Shown piece by piece: positions 23,032 through 36,100 of a stretch of DNA of 64,000 bases. The translations under genes were made by a program, and so were the position numbers. Below the pieces are notes generated by a model. It was not told the origin of the DNA and searched no databases. It worked only from the letters and a program-made list of their open reading frames with translations. The DNA comes from Mya arenaria (Eukaryota; Mollusca; Bivalvia; Myida; Myidae), in the NCBI RefSeq assembly GCF_026914265.1, contig NC_069127.1:66103080-66167079 (forward strand), in the 5' to 3' direction. Each line of letters starts with the position of its first letter. Position 1 is the stretch's first letter.

Positions 23032-23259
23032 CAACAAATTGATGTTTCGTTCTATAAATTTACCAAAGTTGCATGTTTTATCGAAAACGAAATCATTTTC
23101 TTTTTAAGCGACCGCTTCTATTTTTCACCCATACATATGAAATGATGCTAAACAACGTTTTCTTGTAAAGCAATGGTGCCTAAAACAAGTGTTGTGGCCT
23201 AACACTGTGTCGGAAGCCTTGTCTACCAAAGATCTTATGATAAAAAATGTGGGTGGGGT
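23032..23259. repeat. 228-bp perfect inverted repeat, right arm
   Basis: Partner of 22234-22461. At its inner edge GCCACAACAAATTGATGTTT resembles the GGCCACACCAAATTGATATT terminus of the element at 17261, so the arm probably contains an end of a related transposon. Confidence 0.9.
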
Positions 23260-24145
23260 AAATCTAACCAGCTGCAAAAAATACCATTTTTACACCAAAT
23301 TGTGAATTGGAAACACTGTAAATTCATTTTAATACTAAGTTCAGTATGCTTTTACAGGAGAAAGGAAAATCTATGATTAGCAAATATCATAAAAATGATA
23401 CAATATTTCAGTACAAAACTTCTTATTTTTAATTAAGCAAACAATGTCAATTACGAAGGAATTGTTATCAAGATCGAATTTTAATAAATAATATTAAACG
23501 TAATAACGCATAAGCCTATATTATGCGGCTTAAACTCCCATATCGAAAAAGGTAGCAAGCGGGAGGATCTTAACTGTGCAATAACTAACGTATGGCTAAA
23601 TTACAAAGATATTCAACACTACGCACGATATACATTCAACGTTGGAATATCCCAACATTGTACTGAACAGTTAAATCATACTTTAAAGTGACAATCTTAT
23701 TAAAAATCAACACACATATGTTGACAAACATAAAATTTGAGTGATAAACCTTTATAACTACTTACTAAATAATGCATTTATGAAAAATATTAATTACTGA
23801 TAACAAGATTGTAACCGCGTATTTAATAGCTGAAAACGCAGAAATATTAAATGATTGGTGAGTGCTAAAATATTTACTGCGATCTACTATCATCTCATAA
23901 GGTAGAAATGCCCTGTTTTCTGCACCATTCTTTCAAATTATACTCAATATCCTTCATAAGAACTATTAATTTGGAATGTATTCATCCTTTTTGGTATACT
24001 TAAACAATTGTATTATTTGTGGTAAATCTTATTTGGGAGTAAGAGTGCATCTTTAACCTTATGATTGAAATAATAGAACTAGGCCGTGAATCTTATCAGA
24101 TGACCGTATTTCTCTTCTGCTTATCGACTACTTATAATTACCGAC
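23260..24145. other. Region upstream of the Ly6-lectin gene
   Basis: AT-rich, no repeats noticed. The promoter of the gene starting at 24146 should lie here, but no distinctive core element was identified. Confidence 0.4.
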
Positions 24146-24179
24146 ATGGCTGACACTTTGAGTGCATTGATGTTTAAAG
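24146..24179 (+). CDS. Exon 1: signal peptide start
   Basis: ATG then MADTLSALMFK, ending in phase 1 before GTAAAT. The intron is 661 bp. Confidence 0.7.
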
Positions 24180-27100
24180 GTAAATCTACGATTATATCAT
24201 GTTTCTTGTGTAAAATGTATCAGTGAATCATTCTACGTTTTATGTTTTAATCAGTATATCACAGACACAAGCGTCCTTAATAGACTAAATTGCGGTCGGG
24301 TCGAGAATATGGTTGTTTATGCTACGGACTGCATACATATGCTGACTCCTAAGCGAAAGTGTATAAGTTACATGGGGAACATTCATGTATACTTATTTAA
24401 AGTAATTACTTAATTGAACAAGTTAATTTATTCAGAATTTGGCGAACACTGTGCTCTATACCAGATATTACAAACTCTTGGGACTGTTTCAATAAAAGAA
24501 CTTCAATTATCTTAAATTAAACGTTACAAATGGCAATATATTGATTTTTTTTATTTCATCAACTTCGTTTTTTTTTCAATATAGGCTGAAGTTCAATTAA
24601 CACAAATATGTTGAAAATATGAAACTATGACTCTAAGATACTTCCAATAAATGACTAAAATCAAAGTTCTTTATTTGAATGCCCCCGGAACATATAATGT
24701 TTAAGGCATTTCATGATTGTGTAATGTTGTGAACGTACTGTTAATATTCGGATAATTAGTGTTTAATTAATTTATGTTGTGTGTACTTTAAACATTCGGA
24801 TAATGTATGTCGATATGATTTATGCTGTGTTTCCTTCCAGGTTATTTGGCCTGCTTTCTTTTTTCGACATATATTCAACTGACTTGTAAGTATGTTACTT
24901 GTGCATATTGATAATGGTTAAAGCTGAATTTCATAACAAGTCATGAAGATAAGAGAAGCTAAATTGAGATATATAGGCGCTCTGGCCCGGTTGAAGCTTG
25001 ACCTTTTTAGGAAGAACATATCATTGCCTATCATTATTATAAAACAAATGAAGTGTCATAATCATATACTTGTTTTCATGTGTTTTTATATTATATTTAT
25101 ATTAAATTGTTTGCCCGTGATTCATTATCTTTGAAACCCATACTATTGGATTAACACGGATTTTCTTTATATGTTATATATGAATTCGTTTTATTAAATT
25201 AAACATCGTTCCCTTAAATATGTGAAATGCATGTGTATTAAGTGAATATTTTAGTAATTAAACTACTGTTCCATGGCATGTGTATGACTAACCAGTTGCA
25301 AAAACCTTATAGCTTGCTGAATATACAGACAAATTTACAACTCTTTCTTTACTTCTTAGGCATTGTAATGAAATTAATAGTTCATTTAGTGTAGATATAT
25401 TTATTTAATAAACCTATGTTAAATTAAAACTTCCATGACTTCATGTTCTAATGGATTCGATCGTCGTCATAACATTCTTAAAATGGTTCGTAAGCAATTT
25501 CACTTTGTTTAAGGCTTACGTTTAGAATTTAACTCTATTCTATTTATTTCATTAAATATAATCTACAAATTAAATATACAAAGCACATGTTTGTTATATG
25601 ATATGTCTCTTCGTGAACATTGGAATTTAAATATTTTGCTTAACGCTTGTTTGTCCATCCTCAATGTCCTTTTAAACAATATGTAATCGAATTTAATGTG
25701 AAAATTCTGATTATTAATAGTGATCATATTATATCTGTCGTGTCTCCCATTCAAACCTATTGTGTTATAATTGCATATATGTATAATTGAATTATATTTT
25801 GATCATGTAATGAGGAATACGTTTGTGTTCAATTTACTGAATAAATGTGTTAAATCTTGAATCTATATATATTGTGATGAATGGTGAGGTTATTTCTTTG
25901 AGAAATGTCCATTTAGAGATATAAGAATAATATAACACGTCGCCCTTATTCATTCGAAATTGTGGTTATTTGTTAACGAGAGAAATTACAAAAACAGACA
26001 GTGTTTATCATATGCATAAAAATGGTAACTAACAAGAGTAACACATTTTATTTTTTCTTAATTGCCACACATTGATAATTGAAACAACTCGTGGGATGCC
26101 GTCCGAACTTCTTGTTTATCAGCTTATTACTATATGTGCACAGTCAGCCAAATATATAAAAGTGTTAATAAATCCGACACAGAAAATGTGAATTGTGTAT
26201 GCATGATTAACATATATCATTTCAGAATCATTTCAAAGGTTTTTTTAAGAGTGAGGAAAATGTCCAGCATTTACCGAAAATAACAAAAAAAATATTGTGG
26301 GGAGTCAAATGTTGCAACGCTAGTCTTTCTTGTTCGATTTCAGTTGAAAAACGCACAAGAATGAAAACTATGATAAAAATGTAAAACGTACGTTGTGTAA
26401 GCAATACGCAAACAGATGCAAAGCGTATATGGCGTAAACCAGGTATTAAAGTGAATAAAATGGTCAATGGATTCTCCACTAACTAGCTAAGTTTTCGGTC
26501 GGATTGTTTACTCATAGCGATTTTGTCGTTCGGTAATAATTCTTTTTTGTTCGCAATATACTATGATAATAATGACGCTGACACACGTGACAGCTGGGGA
26601 CGTTAAAAGTTTATACAACATTATGCACCAGTCAATTGTAACCACGGCCCCCTAGGTCCGGAGAATAGCGGGGACTTTGATTTTCGGTCAAGCCAACCCC
26701 GGCTAAGATCCCCGCACTGCGGGGACGGACTGATGGTAAAATCCCCGCTACATGCCCCAGCACCCAAGGGACCTAGGTAAGGCCCATTCCCCGCTATATT
26801 TTGCCCGAAGACAAAACCACCGCATTCACCGGCACTGCGGGGCCACCTGATAGGTAAAACACGGCCCATTTCCCCGGGTATTCCCGGTATACCCCCAGAC
26901 CTGGGGGCGTGGTTGCAATTGACTGGTGCATTATTTAGTAAGGGCAATTTCATCATGAATCCTAGGAACGTTGTCGTTACAGGATATCTGCTCTGTATCT
27001 ATGATGGTGTTTATGAACTGTCGCGCCAGTAGAAAGTTCTAAAGCAACAGTCCATCAACATGTATACATGTATGTCTACCTTATTTACAGCCTGTTCATA

Positions 27101-30100
27101 CGTGTGCCTAAAGGGTTCATCAACCATCGGGGCAGCGGAATGCACAACCGTAGAAACATGCGGCCCACATGAGGTATGTCACCTCAACCGATTATGTGTT
27201 GTCATTCTTTGACTAGTTTATGCACCCTTTTGTGAAAATACGTCGTCCATATATAAATAAAACATTATTTAGTCTATAAAACATTTGCAGATAAACGCAT
27301 GCAAAATTTATTCCTAAAATGTGTACAGTATATGTCGAAACTAATGCAACACTGCTGTTAATTTTACTGTTAGTTTTTGCAAATAGTTTCGTTCTATAAA
27401 CTGGAATCGAAAGGGTGTAAAAGCGTCACTACGGTTAACAAGCATAATCAATGGCATCTTCTGATGCCAAACACCGGTAAAATAAGGACCACAACAAATT
27501 TTGTTCAGCTAGTGCGAACCAGATTTTTCATATAAAGCGCTTGAAAACCGGGAGAAAATTTGGCCATTTTTTAACATGCATATGGTAATAACCAATGATT
27601 CGACCTTCCAAGAAAGTTCTCTGAACACCTTAGTCGATATATACACATTTATATGGTTAAACACTAAATAAAACATGAAGCTCCTACTTATAGTAAAAAA
27701 ATGTCAAATTGAACAATTAACGTGAAGATAGCGTCCTAGTGATTTTGAAATAGTGAACACTTCAGGCCGCTGGACCGCTTACTTCACGCCGCTAGGTCGC
27801 TAGACAACTTACTTCACGCCGCTAGGCTCCTAACTTCACGTACATGACAAATTGAACATTATTCGAATCTCATCAGATTTTAAATTCTGTCAAATTCAAA
27901 GCGTAAAATGAAAAGAAATAATACTCCGTTAGATAAGAGCAACATACGCATTTAGTTGTTTCATAGCGTTCAAAATAAAACCGATGATAAAAATGTCAGA
28001 TTTAGATATATATTGTTAACTTTTGCTAAAGGGCTTCGGTTCACTTTTAGTGTCGAAAGAGAGGCCTTCGGAATTTCTTTCGGTGGCACTTTAGAGGCTT
28101 TCGGTTCCCTGACAGTCGTATATAAAAAAACACCATATAGATGCTTTCCTCACAGTGGGGAGTAAGAGGCGCACGGTTCCTTTAAATGGAGCGTTGGTGG
28201 ACTAAGTCCAATTACAGTGTTTTGTTAGTGGTCTTCGGGGGCCGTGGACCATATGTGGCCTTCGTTTCTATTACAGAGGTTAATTAGTTGATTCCCTCAT
28301 TTTATAGTGGTGCGTCTGTGACTTTGGTCGTCGGCTCCTTCACAGTGGTGCATTAATGACCTTTGTCTCCTTACATGGGACGCACGAATGCTCGTTGAAT
28401 CTCTAACAGTGGCGCATTGATGACTGTCGCCTATCTTACAGTGGTGCATTATAGGCCGTTGACGCACCTCACTTACAGTGGGGCATAAATGACTACAAAG
28501 TCTCCCTTACAGTCGTGCATTAGTGACGGTCGACTTCCGTACAGTGGTACATTAGTGACCGCCGTCTTCCCTTCACTTGAGCATAAGTGACCGTCGTCTT
28601 CCAGTACAATGGTGCATTAGTGACTGACGACTTCCCTACAATGGTACATTAGTGACCTTCAACTTCCTTACAGTGGTACATAAGTGACTGTCGACTTCCG
28701 TACAGTGGTGCATTAGTGACCGTCGACTTCTGTACATTGGTGCATTAGTGACCGTCGACTTCCGTACAGTGGTGCATTAGTGACTGTCGACTTCCGTACA
28801 GTTGTGCATTAGTAACTTACGACTTCCGTACAATGGTACATAAGTGACCGTCAACTTCCGTACAGTGGTACATAAGTGACTGTCGACTTCCGTACAATGG
28901 TGCATTAATGACTGACGACTTCCGTACAATGGTACATTAGTGACCTTCAACTTCCTTACAGTGGTACATAAGTGACCGTCGACTTCCGTACAATACTGCA
29001 TAAGTGACCGTCGGCTTCCGTACAGTGTTACATAAGTGACCGTCGACTTCCGTATAGTGGTGCATTAGTGACTGACGACTTCCGTACAGTGGTGCATTAG
29101 TGACCGTAGACTTCCGTACATTGGTGCATTAGTGACCGTAGACTCACGTACATTAGCATATTAGTGACCGTTGCCGCCCTTGGCATTTTAGACTTAAGTC
29201 GATCCCATTTATAAGCGTACATTGTATAGCAAATTTGTTGACCTGGGTATTGGATTTGTTGGGAACTTGATGGACATAAATTGAGCCGAACTCTTTCAAG
29301 CGTGATTATAGCAACATTGTAACTTAATATATGTACATTACTATGGTGGCTATGAGACCAAAAAATCAGGATTTACTACACATAGGTACCTTTTCTTTGT
29401 GTGGACACAACCAACATACACTCTGATGCGTGACTTTTGACCACATCCTAAATGTCGTCCTCTTCCAATCTGTTAAGCATGTTACGTTACGTTACGTTAC
29501 CTTTGAAAGTATTTGCATCGTTTTAGGTCTGCTTTTCCGACGCATATTCAACAACAACAGGGATACGCCGCGAATATGGATGTCGAGACTCACAGGTACA
29601 TGCATACAACTAGTTTCCCTTTCGTTTAAAACACGAACTGAGCACTGAGAGCGCTTGTGTGTTTTATACCAGAGGAGACAGACGGGAATGAAAATATAGT
29701 TTAGAAGAGACAATCAGCGGTTACGGAAGGAAACATCCGATGTATGAAAGTATAGAAATAAATGTTTAATTAAATTTGTTTATTGACAACAATGAAAAGT
29801 TCAACATTGTCAACATCAATCAAGCACAAACTTAAGCAGGGTTCTATTTCCCAGAAATCACTTCTCACAAAGTCTTCTATGCTACAAGCTTAAACGAAAT
29901 CAGAAAAAAACCCACAGTTTAAAAACACACAGTTTTTATTATGGGAAATTCAGTCTTGTATCCGATTCCTCACTAAGAGGTTGAAATTATTTTGCAGCAT
30001 TTTATTAATGTAATAACTATTGTAAAGAAAAAGTACCTCTTAATTGCATAAACGTGAATGTGTTTTTTTGCTTTGATATGTTGTTGTTAATAGTTATGTG

Positions 30101-33100
30101 CCAGTAACCACGTAGGACGGCGGCGAGCATCCACTGGCGGCTTGTTGGCTTGTTCACAATGTTGCCAGGGGGATTTGTGCAATTCCAAGCTCTGTGGCGA
30201 AAAAGGTATAAATATATGCCTGAGTGTAACCGCTTGGATTTGAATTTGACGTTCGATAAAATTGGGACTTAATAACAAACATACATCAAACAAACATGGA
30301 ACGGAGTATCTCTATCCACTTGTACATGCGTTATTTAATAGCCCAACCTGTTCCGTTCTTAGTCGTGATATTTTTAGTTACAAATAACATGAATAACCCG
30401 ACAAAGGCCAAAACTTCTTATTGACCTATATGTAAATATAAATAACATGTTTTTAACGACCCGACAAAGGCCTAAAAAAGTCTTATTGACGTATACTAGT
30501 ATGTATATATACATACATATAGTACTATATGTATATAAGACACATAGCTTGTGTCGGCGACCCGACAATGACCAAAACGCTTTATTTTCGTATATGTATG
30601 ACTAAATAACTGAAATATATTAAGCCTAAGACCAAGTTTGGTGTAAAAGGGTGGACAACCACACGTTTTAGAGTGTTAAACTGTTACAAAATAGCTTAAA
30701 TCACATTACCATTGCGACAGTATGTGTTTATGTTGCTCTAACGGAATGTTACAATTTGACTTCCCCAGGTTTTCAGCTGCAAGGCGGTCCAACATGTTTT
30801 GCCTGTGACCTGTTTCCAGGTCCTGATACCTGCAACACTATTCAACATTGTGGTAGAGATGAGGTCAATATATTTTAATGATTCTAAATGTTTAATAGTA
30901 TTGCTATGATGTACAGTATGCTTATAATACTTAGTAATAGATTTTACGTTCAATGTGCACACTACTGTATGAAACGTACTTTTACTGATGATTATTAATG
31001 TAATTAGAATAAGCCACTCACGGTTCGGTAAATGATAAATCATGGCGATTCCTGAAAATCTTACAGAAAGTTTGTATTCTTTTATGAACAAAATTAATCG
31101 ATAACAAATAACAGTCTGCTCACGCGCATTTTGATTTTTTTTTGATTTTTTTTTTTGGGGGGGGGGGCATTTTCTCACCATTCGACGTCTGTGTCTTAGG
31201 TAAACATATTTCATTGGAAAATGTTACATGTTAAAATATGAAAAAAATCGTTTCGTAGCAATCTGATTCTTAAATCATTCTCAATGCGCTTTGCATGCGG
31301 ACCTGAAGTACATATAATGTCACCTTTTGACGACATTTCCGTTAGCCAATCAGATGAAAGTGATCGAAGAAGATGTATCCGATATTCAGCTTGGCTTTCA
31401 AAATAGTTTCGAGGATAGAGCTTTTAATATTCAAGCACACGTTTTAATATTGATGTATGAAATTCGGAGTACGAAGCGTGGATGAAATCAGAAAGTAGTA
31501 GTTAAATTCGAAAATTTCCAACAACAACAACAATTACCTTTCTTGCATAGACGATCAGCAAATGATTTCTTTATTTATATAATCACCATTACCACGAATA
31601 TGTTTTTTAACAGCAATGGAAATACCGATATTTCGAAATACTCATTTCAAACAGATTTCGTTTCATCAGATCTTCGCGCAAGCAAAGATTTTAGTAAGAT
31701 TGGTTATGTCGCGGACATATTTTGCGCCTCGTTTAAGTTTTTAGCAGTAAAATGATTAAATTGAACACAAATGACAATCCAGTACAGATATGTTTCAAAA
31801 CATTTGTAAACGATAACCTGAAAAAAATCATATTGAATAAAACAAGTCTTCAGTGAATGCAAATGCATTAACTCCAATGGAAGTCAATTACCACCGACAT
31901 CATTTGCCCTGCATTGTGTGACGCGCACAATAACTGTCCAAATTGTGTCCACCATTCGGAACTCCTCGGCCATTTTTTTTTTTCAAAAACAACCTCGGTT
32001 GTATGAAGGTACATCAGTTGAAGTAGTTCGTAAAATTTTGAATTATATCATTAATTAAATGTAGTGATTTAGAGTTGTATTTATTGATCTAAGTTTAAAT
32101 TGATTGCCATTGAATTGTATTATTGCAAACATATTTAAGAATCCCAAGAGTAATGTAACAAAGTTTAACTGCTAAATAAAATCACTACGCGATCTACTTG
32201 CAGCGGACTTAAACGTACCACTTTTTGAGTATGTAAACCGTCCAAATACATCCGAGGTTGTTTTCGATAAAATGGCCGAGGAGCTCCGAATGTTGTGTCC
32301 ACACGCAGTTTCAATACTCGAGATTCGTTCGGAACTCCTCAGCCATTAAAATACGTCGAAAACAACCTCGGATGCATATGGACGGTTTTTTATATTAACC
32401 TACAATGCATGTATATCGTGTAGTAATTTCAATTTAGCAGTTAAACTTAATGACTTCACTTATGGGAATCTTAATTATGTATGCGATAAAACCCCTCCAT
32501 GGAAATGAATTTAAACTTAGATAAGTCAAAATACACGTAAAACACTTCTATCAATTTAAACTATTATTTCAAAGTTTACGAAGTATTTCTACGGATGTAT
32601 CGGCATATATCCGACGTTGTTTTTGGAAGGAAGATGGACGAGAAATTCCGAATGACTCTATACCAATACATGTTTCAAGTGTTTCCATATTGATCAGATA
32701 TGTGAAATACTCCCGGACCTATCAACCGTTACCCACAGAAGTATGTACACAAGTCGTTGCGCAAAACCTAAGGTAGGAATATATTTATGATTTTCTATTT
32801 ACGTAAAATGCATATCATGAAATAAGTGTACAAAATATTAAGATCGCAACAGGCTGATAATCGAAATTGATCTAAGACAACATTATCAACACGTACAGGC
32901 CTAATATATTTTCGATACTTAGTATTGAACATTTTAAAGCTACATGTTCACAGATGAGAAATGACAAAATTGAATAAAAATAAAAAATATTCTTTTTAAT
33001 GTTGTTGCAGGTCTTAAAATCACGCTTATCTTATACATGGTCGAACTTACCTTGCGTCATACAAGCTGTATTATCATTTTTTTTTAAAGCGACAGTCAAT

Positions 33101-36100
33101 TGCAACATGGTTAAACATGTGACATGGCTCATGAATCATGATGAATACTACTTGTCTTCAATGTGTTTGTTTTCTAAATATGATTCCCCAAAAAGCTTTA
33201 AAGGATAAAGGTAAGCACTAGCGAGATTGAAGATTTTTTATTTAAGTTCAAAAAATGATGATTTGTGCATTTTTCTTAAACCGTTATTAACGGTTTTAGC
33301 CACAAAGCATTAATTTTGGAAAGGAAATATATAAATCTGCGATCGTTTGTAAACAGTCTTTTATAACTCGTTTGCAGATATTTACGCAAAAATTTGCTCA
33401 TTCCAAGACAAAAAATAAAAAAGTTGTAAAAACGGTAAATCTATGAGAGTGCAGCTTTAAAGTTGCACTAATACAGATTGAACGTTTATACAACTTTTTC
33501 AATTTTTGTTTTGGAACGACCCAATGTTTGCGAAAATCCATGGAAGTTCAAAAATTGATGTTTTATGCATTTTTTTAAACCGTTAGTGAAACCATTAAAC
33601 ATTAATTTTCGAACTTTTATATGAAAATCTGCGATCTGAGTTTTTGTCAGCAAATTTCATCATTGGTTTGCAGATATTTACGCAAAAAATTGCTCTTTCA
33701 AAGACAAAAAATAAAAAAAGTTGTAAACATGGTAAATCTGTGAGAGTGCAGCTTTAAAACAGAAAGCCCGTTACAAACTTGTAAAGTTTGATCATGTGCA
33801 ACAACTTTATTTCACGATATACGAAAACAACATTGAATCATTGAAAAGCCGTTTAGTTGAGCTTCAGGCTTGCATGAAATAGACATGTTATAATTAATTA
33901 TCTTCACAACCTCATTTTTCAGTCATGTGAAACACAAAAGAATAACGTGCTAATGTTCTCAACCGGTAAGTTTAGTATTATAAAGATGCAATGTTGTCGC
34001 TCACTAACTTTGATTATAAAACGCCGCAGAAAATGCAAAAGTCAATGCCCCTTAACATATACCGTGTTAAACTGTTATGGTAACCAACACCGATAAATGA
34101 ATTATTGAAATGTTAATATTTTATTTCATTCTCTAAAATTCGGCTTTTGATAAGCAAAGGGGTGCATCACATAAAGGTTTCATAGATGTACCCCTTTGTT
34201 GCTAAGTATTTTCTTCATTCGTTTATTTACAGGCCCGGTGTGCGGCACCAAATGTTGCAACACGTCCCTGTGCAACACCGACAGCTGTAGCCAAAACAGT
34301 CAGACAACAGTTACGAACCCTGTTCCAACACACAGTACGGGTAATGGATCTACATATTTAGATCGTGTCTACAGTGCAAAAAGGTCGAACATAACAATGT
34401 TGTCTATAAAGCAAATAGTGTCTGATATAATAACAGTTTCGATAGTACAAATATCTCTTATATAACAACGGTGTCTAGAGTACAAATATCTCTAATATAA
34501 CAACGGTGTCTAGAGTAGAAATATCTCTAATATAACAACGGTGTCTAGAGTACAAATATCTCTAATATAACAACGGTGTCTAGAGTACAAATATCTCTAA
34601 TATAACAACGGTGTCTAGAGTACAAATATCTCTAATATACGACGGTGTCTATAGCACAAATATCTCTTATATAACAATGGTGTCTAGAGCACAAATATCT
34701 CTAATATAACAATGGTGTCTAGAGTACAAATATCTCTAATATAACAACGGTGTCTAGAGTACAAATAGTCTCTAATAAATTATAACAACGGTGTCTAGAG
34801 TACAAATATCTCTAATATAACAACGGTGTCTAGAGTACAAATATCTCTAATATAACAATGGTGTCAAGAGTACAAATATCTCTTATATAACAACGGTGTT
34901 TAGAGTACAAATATCTCTAATATAGCAACGGTGTCTAGAGTACAAATATCTCTAATATAACAACGGTGTCTAGAGAACAAATATCTCTTATATAACAACG
35001 GTGTCTAGAGTACAAATATCTCTAATATAACAACGGTGTCTAGAGTACAAATATCTCTAATATAACAACGGTGTCTAGAGTACAAATATCTCTTATATAA
35101 CAATGATGTCTAGAGTATAAATATCTCTAATATAACAATGGTGTCTAGAGTACAAATATCTCTAATATAACAACGGTGTCTAGAGTACAAATCTCTCTTA
35201 TATAACAAAGGTGTCTAGAGTACAAATCTCTCTAATATAACAATGGTGTCTAGAGTATAAATATCTCTAATATAACAACGGTGTCTAGAGTACAAATATC
35301 TCTTATATAACAACGGTGTCTAGTGTACATATATCTCTTATATAACAACGGTGTCTAGAGTACAAATATCTCTAATATAACAACGGTGTCTAGAGTACAA
35401 AAATCTCTTATATAACAACGGTGTCTAGAGTACAAATATCTCTAATATAACAACGGTGTCTAGTGTACAAATATATCTTATATAACAACGGTGTCTAGAG
35501 TACAAATATCTCTTATATAACAACGGTGTCTAGAGTATAAATATATCTAATATAACAATGGTGTCTAGAGTACAAATATCTCTAATATAACAACGGTGTC
35601 TAGAGTACAAATATCTCTTATATAACAAAGGTGTCTAGAGTACAAATATCTCTAATATAACAATGGTGTCTAGAGTATAAATATCTCTAATATAACAACG
35701 GTGTCTAGAGTACAAATATCTCTTATATAACAACGGTGTCTAGAGTACACATATCTTTAATATAACAACGGTGTCTAGAGTACAAATATCTCTTATATAA
35801 CAACGGTGTCTAGAGTACAAATATCTCTAATATAGCAACGGTGTCTAGAGTACAAATATCTCTTATATAACAACGGTGTCTAGAGTACAAATATCTCTAA
35901 TATAACAACGGTGTCTAGAGAACAAATATCTCTTATATAACAATGGTGTCTAGAGAACAAATATCTCTTATATAACAATGGTGTCTAGAGTACACATATC
36001 TCTAATATTACAACGGTGTCTAGAGTACAAATATCTCTTATATAACAACGGTGTCTAGAGTACAAATATCTCTAATATAACAACGGTGTCTAGTGTACAA

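Noticed and set aside
28777-29001. Minus-strand open frame with CTEVDSHLCTTVRK-like repeats
   Set aside because: It is a by-product of the 32-bp minisatellite.
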